Positions 1 through 10,977 of a stretch of 64,000 bases of DNA are shown here, in pieces. The first letter of the stretch is position 1, and the number at the start of each line of letters is the position of its first letter. This DNA comes from Pseudomonas sp. LS44 (GTDB taxonomy: Bacteria > Pseudomonadota > Gammaproteobacteria > Pseudomonadales > Pseudomonadaceae). The notes beneath the pieces are model-generated. The model was given only the letters and a program-made list of their open reading frames with translations, made no database searches and was not told the DNA's origin. The DNA is taken from assembly GCF_024730785.1 (NCBI RefSeq), contig NZ_CP102830.1, forward strand, positions 3,162,001-3,226,000. Direction: 5' to 3'. The position numbers were made by a program, and so were the translations under genes.

Positions 1-710
1 TTGGGCCCGTCGATGATCGGCGCCTTGCGCGGGCGCTTGACCACCACCCGGTGACTGGCCAACTCCAGCGCCGCAGCGAGCAGCGCCGGGGCATCCAGAT
101 CGTCGCCAACCAGCGGGCGGAACAGGCGCATTTCCTTCTTCACCAGGGCGCTCTTGTCGCGGTGCGGAAACATCGGATCGAGATACACCACTTGCGGCGC
201 CGGGCCTTGCCAACCGCGCATGCGCTCGATCGCATTGCCGCTGAGCAGCTGCATGCGCGCCGCGATTGCCGCCACCTCGGGCGAGCAGGCCGCGCGAGCC
301 AGTCCATCCTCGAGCAAGGCGGCGATGATCGGCTGACGTTCGATCAGGGTCAGCTGGCAACCCAGCCCGGCCAGCACGAACGCGTCGCGCCCCAACCCCG
401 CCGTGGCGTCCACGATCCGCGGGCGGATACCGGCCTGCACGCCGACCGCCTTGGCGATCATCTGCCCACTGCCGCCGCCATACAGGCGCCGATGCGCCGC
501 CGCGCCTTCGACAAAGTCCACCCGCACAGGGCCTGGCGCCTGCGGGCCGAGGTCGACCAGTTGCAGACCGGCGTCGCCCAGTTGCAGGGCGAACTGCGCC
601 TCGCCGCCCAACGGCAACCCAAGCCGCTCACCCCAACTGGCCGCCTGCGCCGCATAGCGCGGTTCCAGCGCTTCGACGCGCACCAGGATTGTTTCCAGCT
701 CGTCACTCAT
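1..710 (-). CDS. rsmJ: 16S rRNA (guanine-N2) methyltransferase RsmJ, 3' end outside window
   Basis: SAM-dependent methyltransferase of the RsmJ (YhiQ) family, which modifies G1516 of 16S rRNA. The reading frame starts at the ATG at 710 ([20 protein letters not shown]) and stays open to the window edge, so about 236 residues are visible and the C-terminus is missing. The class I SAM-binding stretch reads [18 protein letters not shown], followed by a catalytic-loop-like YLDPMFPHR. The family is normally about 250-260 residues, so little is lost. It is the last gene of a leftward series that includes the DUF72 gene and the extensin remnant. The family assignment rests on recognised motifs; no alignment was run. 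Confidence 0.88.
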   Translation of the reverse strand, partial: MSDELETILVRVEALEPRYAAQAASWGERLGLPLGGEAQFALQLGDAGLQLVDLGPQAPGPVRVDFVEGAAAHRRLYGGGSGQMIAKAVGVQAGIRPRIVDATAGLGRDAFVLAGLGCQLTLIERQPIIAALLEDGLARAACSPEVAAIAARMQLLSGNAIERMRGWQGPAPQVVYLDPMFPHRDKSALVKKEMRLFRPLVGDDLDAPALLAAALELASHRVVVKRPRKAPIIDGP

Positions 711-785
711 TGCCACACGCCCAGTCTATCGATCCGCAACCAGCCGGCATTTTGCCAGAGCGGCGCGGAGTTTTTCCTATCGCGG

Positions 786-1019
786 CTAACGGCACATGCG
801 AAACAGGCCCATGCCGACATGGAAATGATCGCCATGGGCCGCGTTGTAGTCCGATCCCAGGGTGACGTTGAAATGCTTGCAGGCCGCCGCCTGGACTCTG
901 CGCAGGAACAACGCTTCGCGGTCGGTGTCGCGCCAATCCTGCGCCAGGCTGATGCGTCGGCCGTCGCGCAGGCGAAAACCGGCGATATCCAGCGCATTCG
1001 CCGAGCCATGCTGACCGCT
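786..1019 (-). pseudogene. C-terminal remnant of an extensin-like (M15-type) protein
   Basis: Directly after the TGA of the DUF72 gene, in the same frame, 77 codons continue to a TAG at 788-786. The translation starts SGQHGSANALDIAGF and ends HGDHFHVGMGLFRMCR. These are the two conserved blocks of the extensin-like C-terminal domain, a zinc-peptidase-like fold (HxSAxAxDIAxF ... DYNAxHxDHFH). No start codon, ribosome site or N-terminal half of the domain is present, and the upstream DNA is entirely the DUF72 coding sequence. I read it as the tail of a deleted extensin gene joined to its neighbour. Stop-codon readthrough would append it to the DUF72 protein. A sequencing error in the stop codon is a less likely alternative, because DUF72 proteins normally end about here. 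Confidence 0.72.
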
Positions 1020-1883
1020 TCAAAGTAGTACGAGTTGCTCTCGCGTTGCGCCTTCGTCGTGTTCAACCGTCAATGCCGGCAAGCCAGGCAGACGCTCGGC
1101 CAATAATGCGTGGAAGCGCAATGCCTGGGCGGCCGCCAGCTGATTATCCGGCGTGTGGAGAAACACGTAAGGCGTCAGGCCTTGCTCGATCCAGCTAGCG
1201 ACCTTGTCCACCCAGGGCAGCAGAAATGGTTCGTTAGCCGGCAGATCAGGCCCACCGATAAAACGCACCTGCGGACTGTCACTGAACGCCGCCGGGCGCA
1301 CCGGCAGACGTGGCTTTTTCGCTTGCGCATGACGCACCGCAGGATCGTCTGACCGGCAGCTGAACAGCGCCCGCGAATCCAGGCAGATGCGCTCGACCGC
1401 GCGCTCACGCAGCAGCCGATTGAGCGCGCGCTCCTCATCGCCCTTGGCGAAGAACGCCGCATGCCGCACCTCCACGGCGATGCGGCGGTGCTGGAAATGC
1501 TCCAGCCAGGCCGCCAGCTCGCCGAGCCGCTGCGGGCCAAAACTGGCCGGCAACTGCAACCAGAGCGGCGCGACTCGCTCACCCAACGGTGCCAACAAAC
1601 GCAGGAATGCCTCGCAGGCGTCGAGTCGATCGCGCAGATCGCCGTGATGACTGATATCACACGGCACCTTGGCGCAGAAGCGGAAGTCAGTCGGCATCGC
1701 ATCGGCCCAGCGCTGCACCGTAGCAGTCGTCGGTGGCGCGTAAAAAGTGGTGTTGCCCTCTACCGCGTTGAGCACGCGCACGTAGTGTTCGAGGCTAGCG
1801 GCCGGCCGCGCATCCGGCGGATACAGAACACCGCGCCAAGCCGGCTCGTTCCATGACGGACAGCCAAGGTGGTAGGGCAGCAC
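1020..1883 (-). CDS. DUF72 family protein (YecE-like)
   Basis: A 287-residue DUF72/YecE protein with a TIM-barrel-like fold and no established biochemical role. Hallmarks are the N-terminal GCPSWNEPAWRG, the EGNTTFYAPP block (residues about 42-51), FRFCAKVP, a central EVRHAAFF, and YVFLHTPDNQ near the C-terminus. The length matches the family (about 270-290). The ATG at 1883 fits the conserved first strand (MLPYHLGCPSW). The stop codon at 1022-1020 is followed without a gap by the in-frame extensin remnant, so the 3' end of this gene is a deletion junction. Confidence 0.88.
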   Translation of the reverse strand: MLPYHLGCPSWNEPAWRGVLYPPDARPAASLEHYVRVLNAVEGNTTFYAPPTTATVQRWADAMPTDFRFCAKVPCDISHHGDLRDRLDACEAFLRLLAPLGERVAPLWLQLPASFGPQRLGELAAWLEHFQHRRIAVEVRHAAFFAKGDEERALNRLLRERAVERICLDSRALFSCRSDDPAVRHAQAKKPRLPVRPAAFSDSPQVRFIGGPDLPANEPFLLPWVDKVASWIEQGLTPYVFLHTPDNQLAAAQALRFHALLAERLPGLPALTVEHDEGATREQLVLL

Positions 1884-1894
1884 GGAGAAGCGGC

Positions 1895-2206
1895 TTAGGC
1901 GTAGAGATCGAGGCCGAGCACTTCGAGGGCATCGACATCGCTGACATAACTGGCGGTAATGCTGTAGCTGGCCAGCGCCTGGGCGGCGTGGCTGTTGAGC
2001 GGGCGCTGATAGGTCAGCGGCTCAGGCGTGGCGGGAAAGCGGTCGCTGCTTGCTGCGCTATTGCTCGGTTTGAGCAGCACCGGCTCGGTCGGTTCACGGC
2101 GGGTTTCGGCCCCCTTCGACACTTCGCGATACGGCGTAACCGCGGTGCCTGCGGGGGCGCCACGGTTCAGCGAGTAGGAAGCAGAAGGTGAACTATCGAT
2201 GCGCAT
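1895..2206 (-). CDS. Conserved small protein of unknown function
   Basis: A 103-residue protein from the ATG at 2206 (MRIDSSPSASYSLNRG); an in-frame ATG at 2221 would add five residues. The first two thirds are low-complexity and rich in Ser, Pro, Thr and Glu, so probably disordered. The last 38 residues look folded and constrained: YQRPLNSHAAQALASYSIT followed by a helix ending GLDLYA. I associate this tail with small uncharacterised pseudomonad proteins but know no function. There is no signal peptide or membrane segment. It lies 11 bp upstream of the DUF72 gene and is probably cotranscribed with it. Confidence 0.6.
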   Translation of the reverse strand: MRIDSSPSASYSLNRGAPAGTAVTPYREVSKGAETRREPTEPVLLKPSNSAASSDRFPATPEPLTYQRPLNSHAAQALASYSITASYVSDVDALEVLGLDLYA

Positions 2207-2305
2207 CAAGAAACCTGGCACTAAGCCCGAGTAAGCGAGCGTTAAACAGTCGACAATCTAACCAGCCTAGACGACTCAAGGCAAATCCGATTGCCCGATC
2301 AGTGG

Positions 2306-2983
2306 TCACGCCCCTTTGGGCGTCGCCACCTTGTCGCGCAGGTAGATCGGCTGAGCCTGATCGGCCGGCAGCGCCTCGCCACGGGCCCAGGCGAAGCTGG
2401 CCAGGCGCAGCAGGTCTTCGGCATGCGGCAGCATCGCCCCATCCTGACCGCTGACCGGCACGTTCAGGCGCGCGGCAAAGGTGCCCCAGCCAGTCCCGGC
2501 GCCAAACCAGTCGCCGGCGGCATCGCGCGGCAAACTCGCCAGTTCAGGGGCCAGCACGGCCTCGCTGCCGGCCAGGCGCATTTCGCCCTGCTCGGCGCGG
2601 TAGCAACCCCAGTACACCTCATCCATGCGCGCATCGATGGCCGCCGCGACCTGCTGCGCGCCGTGCTCGCGCATGGCGCGCTGGGCCAGCACCGCCAGGT
2701 TGGAAACCGGCAACACCGGGCGATCCAGACCAAATGCCAAGCCCTGTACCACGCCAATGGCGATGCGCACCCCGGTGAATGCACCGGGCCCGCGACCGAA
2801 GGCGATGGCGTCCAGTGCCGACATGGCCACCCCACCCTCGGCCAGCAGCGCCTGGATCATCGGCAATAAGCGCTGGGCATGCAGGCGGGGTATCACCTCG
2901 TAGTGACTGATCACCTTGCCGTCATGCAACAAGGCCACGGAACAGGCTTCGGTGGCGGTATCCAGGGCCAGCAAGGTGGTCAT
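2306..2983 (-). CDS. tsaB: tRNA threonylcarbamoyladenosine biosynthesis protein TsaB
   Basis: A 225-residue ASKHA-fold protein of the TsaBDE complex that makes t6A37 on ANN-decoding tRNAs. Its role is to bind and activate TsaD. The N-terminal nucleotide-binding-like motif is LLALDTATEACSVAL (residues 4-18), and the family signature GRGPGAFTGVRI covers residues 63-74. The ATG at 2983 gives the conserved MTTLLALDTAT start; the longer open frame upstream has no coding character. adk lies 247 bp upstream on the same strand, separated by a strong terminator and a structured repeat, so tsaB probably has its own promoter. Confidence 0.95.
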   Translation of the reverse strand: MTTLLALDTATEACSVALLHDGKVISHYEVIPRLHAQRLLPMIQALLAEGGVAMSALDAIAFGRGPGAFTGVRIAIGVVQGLAFGLDRPVLPVSNLAVLAQRAMREHGAQQVAAAIDARMDEVYWGCYRAEQGEMRLAGSEAVLAPELASLPRDAAGDWFGAGTGWGTFAARLNVPVSGQDGAMLPHAEDLLRLASFAWARGEALPADQAQPIYLRDKVATPKGA

Positions 2984-3041
2984 CGGGTATTCCAGGGGAG
3001 AAAAACGGGCGGGCATTATACGGGCTGCGGCCCGGAAAAAC

Positions 3042-3069
3042 GCCAACGGCCCGCAAGCGGGCCGTTGGC
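3042..3069 (-). terminator. Rho-independent terminator between adk and tsaB
   Basis: A perfect 13-bp inverted repeat (GCCAACGGCCCGC / GCGGGCCGTTGGC) with a 2-nt centre. On the minus strand it is followed by G-TTTTT. It lies in the adk-tsaB gap and is oriented to stop transcripts coming from adk. Confidence 0.85.
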
Positions 3070-3093
3070 TCAAGGTAGACGCAGCGCGTAGCG

Positions 3094-3228
3094 CCTGTTC
3101 ACGAGCTCGCGAGCTAAGGACAGGCAAGGCGAAAATGGCTGAGGACGCGGAGTTTACAAGTTGTAAATGAGCAGTCCGAAGCCGTTTTCAACGCAGCATG
3201 GCCGACGCGCAGCAGATCGTGGGCAGGT
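3094..3228 (+). repeat. Structured intergenic element, copy A (covarying nested hairpins)
   Basis: Outer stem 3094-3104 with 3217-3227, including two T-G wobbles. Stem 2 is 3131-3140 (GAAAATGGCT) with 3180-3189 (AGCCGTTTTC). An inner stem pairs GGAC 3143-3146 with GTCC 3174-3177. It is followed by an asymmetric loop (GCGGAG / TGAGCA) and an apical hairpin TTTACA-AGT-TGTAAA (3153-3167). Wobbles are G-U only if the plus strand is the RNA. The 3' foot is 3 nt from the adk stop codon (3231-3233). Copies B and C share the core (TCGCGAGC..., AGGCAAGGCG, TGAGCA, AACGC, GCGCAGCAG) but have different paired bases. It could be a small RNA, a 3'-UTR element or a miniature mobile element. Confidence 0.7.
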
Positions 3229-3230
3229 TC

Positions 3231-6669
<3,439 letters not shown>

Positions 6670-6853
6670 GAGCGTTCTCCATTGCCAGTTGAATCGAGCC
6701 CGCAGGCCGCATCTGTCATAAGAGTGGACAGCGCGGCAACTTCTTACAAGGGCGCGACGAATGGCGGCTGAGCGCTCTACGGCGGGCTAGTCTGATAATT
6801 GACGAGCCTCATAAGGACTCGCCGGGGCCGGCTGGAGCCGGAATATCCGATAG

Positions 6854-6874
6854 GTGCCCGCTATCCGCGGGCAC
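6854..6874 (+). promoter_or_regulatory. Hairpin next to the ribosome binding site of the gene at 6889
   Basis: A perfect 8-bp stem GTGCCCGC / GCGGGCAC with loop TATCC ends immediately before AGGAAGAGG, which is the Shine-Dalgarno region of the ATG at 6889. Its position suggests an effect on translation or mRNA stability. There is no U-run, so it is not a terminator. Confidence 0.5.
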
Positions 6875-6888
6875 AGGAAGAGGTGCCT

Positions 6889-7233
6889 ATGAAAATCCGC
6901 GAACTCGTTCGCCATTGGGAACAAAACGCCAAAGGCCGTCTGACTCGCAACAGCTACCAACTTCATCTTGATCTGGAAGCCGCCGCACGCCTGGCCGCAC
7001 TGGCCGAAATGTATCCGAAACGCAGTGCCGAGGAACTGCTCAGCGAGCTGCTAAGCGCCGCGCTTGAGGAGCTCGAAAGCGGTCTGCCCTACGTCAAGGG
7101 TACCCAGGTGGTGGCTACCGATGAGGAAGGCGACCCGCTTTACGAAGACATCGGCCCGACGCCGCGTTTTCTTGCCCTGGCGCGCAAGTATCTGCATGAA
7201 ATGAGCGCCCAGTACGAAAGCGCCAAACATTGA
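6889..7233 (+). CDS. Conserved small protein next to ppc, function unknown
   Basis: A 114-residue protein whose ATG at 6889 follows AGGAAGAGG at good spacing. The N-terminus (MKIRELVRHWEQNAKGRLTR) is basic. The middle (LHLDLEAAARLAALAEMYPKR, then AEELLSELLSAALEEL) has the strand-helix-helix rhythm of ribbon-helix-helix DNA-binding proteins. The C-terminal half is acidic and ends in an alpha-helical KYLHEMSAQYE. A gene like this sits beside ppc in other pseudomonads and has been given a pili-related product name in some annotations; I see nothing in the sequence that supports a pilus role. A small DNA-binding or regulatory role is a guess based on the N-terminus. Confidence 0.7.
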   Translation: MKIRELVRHWEQNAKGRLTRNSYQLHLDLEAAARLAALAEMYPKRSAEELLSELLSAALEELESGLPYVKGTQVVATDEEGDPLYEDIGPTPRFLALARKYLHEMSAQYESAKH

Positions 7234-7250
7234 ATCCCGCCTGCTGTCGA

Positions 7251-7268
7251 TGCGCCCCCGCGCGGGGC
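7251..7268 (+). terminator. Possible terminator hairpin after the gene at 6889
   Basis: CGCCCC-CGCGC-GGGGCG lies about 20 nt after the stop codon. The stem is strong, but only TT follows and there is no real U-tract, so the call is weak. The rest of 7269-7476 shows no gene or RNA I can recognise. Confidence 0.3.
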
Positions 7269-7476
7269 GTTAAGACACATCCTGGCTACCCTCACATTCG
7301 ATTTTGCAGCGATTTCCTGCGTAAAACCTCGCGCGCCGGGAAAAAGCGTTTTTCGGGATGATCGGCGGATGGAGGGAAGGATCTCCAACGACGCCACTCG
7401 GTGGCGCCGCGTTCATCACTCGCGCAGTAAGCATCGACTCGATCATGCGCTCCGGCGCAAAACCGAGACATGTGGA

Positions 7477-7803
7477 TTACTTGATTTCCTGCGGGGTTTC
7501 CTGACCCGCGCAACGCACCGCGTGCTTGCGCTCATCGACCAGAATGCCGGTCAGGCCTTTCTGCTTCGTATCGAACAGCACCAGCACGCCGTCGATGCAA
7601 TGAGCGACCTGCCCTGCCGGCTCCAGCGACAGTTTGAGCTCTTCGCCCGGGGTGGTCTTGAGCATGGTGAAATCAGCCAGCAGCAAGGCATCCTCAGGCT
7701 TGGCAAAATGCAGATAACCGTAGAACCACAGCACTGCAATCGTCCCGATGATGCTGCCGATGCCGGTAAGGATCAGGGGGATGGCGTTGCGTTCTTCACT
7801 CAT
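7477..7803 (-). CDS. Small membrane-anchored protein of unknown function
   Basis: A 108-residue protein from the ATG at 7803 (MSEERNAIPLILTGIGSIIG). One hydrophobic segment (residues about 8-28, IPLILTGIGSIIGTIAVLWF) anchors it in the membrane. The rest is a compact domain with two cysteines (VAHCIDG and AVRCAGQ) that could form a disulfide if periplasmic. Its start codon overlaps the stop codon of the hydrolase gene (ATGA at 7803-7800), so the two are translationally coupled, with the hydrolase first. No family recognised. Confidence 0.65.
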   Translation of the reverse strand: MSEERNAIPLILTGIGSIIGTIAVLWFYGYLHFAKPEDALLLADFTMLKTTPGEELKLSLEPAGQVAHCIDGVLVLFDTKQKGLTGILVDERKHAVRCAGQETPQEIK

Positions 7804-8732
7804 TGCGGACTCTCTTGTTTCGGGGCGTCTGGTTTCGGGAAGTCTGGAGTTGGGGTGTTCGGCACTTCGGCGAGGCGGCGCAGGCCGGTATAGCCACGCG
7901 GATCGTCGAGGTAGCGCAGCATCACTTCGCGCCACACCGGATCGGCGAAGGTCTGCACATGGCCGCCACGGGTCGGCTGGAACACCCGCAGCGGGGGCGC
8001 AGCTTGATACAAGCGCACCCCGTTGGAAAGAGGCACGACCGGATCGTCGATGCTGTGGTAGATCAACAGCGGCACGCCTTGCAGCTGACCGATCGCATGG
8101 ATCGCACTGTCGCCGTCGGGCACCAGCCAGCTCAGCGGCACCTGCAGCGGCCAGGTCAGCCAGGCGCCAGCCAGGGCGAACTGGGCCATATCGCGGTAGC
8201 TGGCCGGCACGCCATCGAGCACCAACGCCTTAAGTTGCTGACGCTGTGGCGGATGCTCGGCCAGATAGTGAATCGCCAAGGCGCCGCCGAGGCTCTGACC
8301 CAACACGATCACCGGCTTGCCCTGCACCTGCGGCGCCTGCTGCAGCCAAGCAAAGGCGGCATCGATATCCTCATAAACCGCCGGCAGGCTCGGCTCACCG
8401 GCCGACAGGCCATAGCCGCGGTAATCCAGCAACAGGACCTGATAACCCTGCGCCGGTAACCACCAGCTCCCACCGAGATGGCTGGCTAGGTTGCCGCCGT
8501 TGCCATGCAGATGCAGCACCGTGCCTTTGACTTCGACGCCAGCCTTGGCCGGTAGCCACCAGGCATGCAGGCGGGTGCCGTCGGCAGCCGTGAGCTCGAT
8601 GTCGCGATAGACCAGACCAGCCTTTTCCGGAGTGAACGGCTGGCCAGGCTCGGGATAGAACAGCAGCTCACTGCAGCCCTGCAGCACAGCCAGAAGCAGC
8701 AGAAGTAAGGTACGAATCGACAGCTTGGACAT
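7800..8732 (-). CDS. Alpha/beta hydrolase, predicted lipoprotein
   Basis: A 310-residue serine hydrolase. The N-terminus has a signal sequence ending in a lipobox LQGC (Cys about residue 19), so it is probably attached to a membrane outside the cytoplasm. Fold motifs are LHLHGNGGN (oxyanion region), LDYRGYGLS, the nucleophile elbow GQSLGGA, an acid segment HSIDDPVVP, and a late histidine in RGGHVQTF. It resembles the BEM46/ABHD13-like hydrolases found widely in proteobacteria, whose natural substrates are unknown. The Pro-rich C-terminal 15-20 residues look unstructured. Coupled downstream gene: the small membrane protein. Confidence 0.85.
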   Translation of the reverse strand: MSKLSIRTLLLLLLAVLQGCSELLFYPEPGQPFTPEKAGLVYRDIELTAADGTRLHAWWLPAKAGVEVKGTVLHLHGNGGNLASHLGGSWWLPAQGYQVLLLDYRGYGLSAGEPSLPAVYEDIDAAFAWLQQAPQVQGKPVIVLGQSLGGALAIHYLAEHPPQRQQLKALVLDGVPASYRDMAQFALAGAWLTWPLQVPLSWLVPDGDSAIHAIGQLQGVPLLIYHSIDDPVVPLSNGVRLYQAAPPLRVFQPTRGGHVQTFADPVWREVMLRYLDDPRGYTGLRRLAEVPNTPTPDFPKPDAPKQESPQ

Positions 8733-8789
8733 ATGGCGAACTCCCCTGCCCTCCTTTCCCGGAGGGCATCCGGGCTACGCCCCGACCCT

Positions 8790-8889
8790 GTAGGTTGGCA
8801 TTGAGCGTAGCGATCCCCAACAAGCGGGCGGCGCGGCAGCCGGAGATGGGTATCGCTTCGCTCAACCTGCGCGGCCCGACCCATCTCCG
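8790..8889. repeat. Dispersed inverted repeat (GGTTGAGCG type)
   Basis: GTAGGTTGGCATTGAGCG with AGCGATCCCC on the left is mirrored by GGGTATCGCT with TCGCTCAACC on the right. Inside it CGGAGATGGG (8841-8850) pairs perfectly with CCCATCTCCG (8880-8889). The right arm CTCAACCTGCGCGGCCCG plus CCCATC recurs at 25051-25076. Immediately left, 8759-8777 holds a degenerate arm of the CATCCGGGCTAC family. Confidence 0.7.
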
Positions 8890-8898
8890 ATTCAGCCC

Positions 8899-10188
8899 TC
8901 AGAGGATGTTGGCGTAGTCCGCTTCGATCCGGTCCAGGCTCAAATGATTGAGGAAGTTGGAAAAACACATCCAGGCCGACAACGCATTGAGGTCGCGAAA
9001 CTGCGGCGGCAGGTACTTGGGCGGCACCACCAGGCCCTCGTCGACCAGCTGACGCAAGGTGCGCATGTCTTCCAGGGTGGTCTTGCCGCAGAACAGCAGC
9101 GGGATTTGCTCCAGCTTGCCTTTGCGCACCGCCAGCTGGATGTAGTTGTAGATCAGGATGAAGCCCTTCAGGTACGACAAATCCTTGGTGAACGGCAGAC
9201 CGTTCGGGGTCGAGCCGCGGAACACCCGGCTGGCGTGACCGTAGCTTTCCTCGCGGCCGAAACCCTGCTCGCGGTAGAACTCGAACACCTGGAGGAAATC
9301 AGCGCCGTCCTCGGCCATGTGGATGGCGCGGATACGGTTGGTCAGCTTGCGCAGGCGGGTCGGATAGGAGGTGAAGGCGATCACCTCCATGAGGATCGCC
9401 AGGCCTTCCTGGGTCACGGTCGAGGATGGCGGGCCCTTGGCCAGAAAGGTGCAGATCGGCTGGCTGAGGCCGTTGAGGGTGGTGCCGACATGCACCAGGC
9501 CTTCATGTACTTCCAGGGCACGCACGTCGCGCTCATTGAACAGGGCGTCGCTGCGCACCTTGATGTAGTCGGCGCCGGCGGCGGCGTCGGCGAGGATGCC
9601 GTCGGACTCGAACACGCGGATGGTGTCGTCGCCGAACACCGCGCTCAACCGGCTCTGCAGCATCTCCACCGCCGTGTTGGCGCTGAGGGTCTTGGGTTCG
9701 CTTTCGAGATCGCCGCGATCGGCGATGTTGTTCAGGTAGTCGGAGAACATCAGCCCGAGATCGGCGAGGGTCGGGTCGCCGGCATGGAAGGCATCCGAAG
9801 CCGCGCCATAGAGCTCCTGGGAGATAAGGCCGAAGTCCGGAGTGCCGCGCGCCTCAAGCATGCGGATGACCATCCGGTATTCCCGGCACATGCGCCGCAT
9901 GATCTGCCCGACCGGGCTGAACTGGCCGAGCAGGCGGGTGATGTCGCGCTCGATATTCTGGAATTCGAGCTTCTTCGCGCCGGGGTCAAAGGCCAGAGGC
10001 CGGCTTTCGTAATAGGCACGATCGACCGCTGGCGGCTCCTTGCCTTTGTGCTTGAGGAAGTCCTGACGGATGTTGTCGTCCCACTTCACCGCATCCAGCA
10101 CGCGAATCGGCGTCTGCGCCTCGACCAGGCGATCGGACAGGGTACGGATGGTCAGCTGATATTCGTCGAGCACCATATGGTCGTTCAT
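8899..10188 (-). CDS. DUF1704 / QEGLA-motif protein, HExxxH metallopeptidase-like
   Basis: A 429-residue member of the family annotated as 'flavohemoglobin expression-modulating QEGLA motif protein' (DUF1704). The eponymous QEGLA is at residues 260-264. Residues 228-233 read HEGLVH, an HExxxH zinc motif, and the Glu of QEGLA is positioned like the third ligand. The eukaryotic relatives MATCAP/TMCP are tyrosine carboxypeptidases built on the same motif pair, so a carboxypeptidase activity is plausible here. There is no signal peptide, so it is cytosolic. It is 25 bp downstream of a lipoprotein gene and probably in one operon with it. The flavohemoglobin label comes from old genetic data and should not be taken as function. 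Confidence 0.85.
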   Translation of the reverse strand: MNDHMVLDEYQLTIRTLSDRLVEAQTPIRVLDAVKWDDNIRQDFLKHKGKEPPAVDRAYYESRPLAFDPGAKKLEFQNIERDITRLLGQFSPVGQIMRRMCREYRMVIRMLEARGTPDFGLISQELYGAASDAFHAGDPTLADLGLMFSDYLNNIADRGDLESEPKTLSANTAVEMLQSRLSAVFGDDTIRVFESDGILADAAAGADYIKVRSDALFNERDVRALEVHEGLVHVGTTLNGLSQPICTFLAKGPPSSTVTQEGLAILMEVIAFTSYPTRLRKLTNRIRAIHMAEDGADFLQVFEFYREQGFGREESYGHASRVFRGSTPNGLPFTKDLSYLKGFILIYNYIQLAVRKGKLEQIPLLFCGKTTLEDMRTLRQLVDEGLVVPPKYLPPQFRDLNALSAWMCFSNFLNHLSLDRIEADYANIL

Positions 10189-10213
10189 CGTTCCCTACTC
10201 GCTGCTTGCGCGA

Positions 10214-10765
10214 TCACTGGCCGCTGCGCTGGAAGCGCGCCACCTCGATGAATACGTCGGAATTGGCCTGGTCGTCTAGATAGGCGAAGACCTGATCCAG
10301 CGGGCTGCTGATCAGCGCACCATCGCCTTCCGGTGTTTCGAAGATCTTGCCGGCCAACCGCCCGGTGTTGAGCTCCTGGTGGATGCGGTCGACATCGAGG
10401 TTGTAGATCACCAACTCGTTGTCCTTGGTCAGCTCGAAACCGCCAATCGCGAAGTTGGCGCCCAGGCTTTTCGGCAAGCCGGCCGACAGGTACCAGCGAC
10501 TGCCATGGTGGGAGACGGTGAAGCCGAATTCCTTGAGCGTCTCGCTGTTTTCCGGGCTGTTCTCGTAGGTCACCGCCTTGTACAGATTGGAGCCGGCGCG
10601 GCTGACCTCCAGGTACTGCTGCTCGCCCCACTCGTTCTTGCGCGTCCACTCGCCCAGCAACGGCATGGGCGCGGCCTCGTTGGCCGGGATGGGATCCTTG
10701 AAGGTGACCAGACAACCGCTCAGCAACAGGAAGGACAAGGCAAACACCATGCGCCAGGCTTTCAT
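10214..10765 (-). CDS. Predicted lipoprotein, unknown function
   Basis: A 183-residue protein starting at the ATG at 10765. The N-terminus MKAWRMVFALSFLLLSGC is a lipoprotein signal with the lipidated Cys at about residue 18. The mature part has a repeated beta-strand character (LLGEWTRKNEWGEQQYLEVS, WYLSAGLPKSLG, FAIGGFELTKDNELVIYNLD), suggesting a small lipocalin-like or beta-sandwich domain. I do not recognise the family. It precedes the QEGLA gene by 25 bp on the same strand, so the pair may form a small operon. Confidence 0.7.
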   Translation of the reverse strand: MKAWRMVFALSFLLLSGCLVTFKDPIPANEAAPMPLLGEWTRKNEWGEQQYLEVSRAGSNLYKAVTYENSPENSETLKEFGFTVSHHGSRWYLSAGLPKSLGANFAIGGFELTKDNELVIYNLDVDRIHQELNTGRLAGKIFETPEGDGALISSPLDQVFAYLDDQANSDVFIEVARFQRSGQ

Positions 10766-10977
10766 TTCGGGCTCCTTGAGAGGACAGGGCGACATAGCGA
10801 TGCGTGTGCTGCGACGTTCACCGGTCGCAATTGTGTTTCTAACCCTAGCAAAGCACCCAAACCCACTCTCCTCATCCACGCCGGTTCGGCAAAACGGCGC
10901 AGCCTACTCCGTGAACATGACAAATTCGCACATCCTGACCGCACACCACAGCGATCAGAAGCCGACTCGTCCATGAT

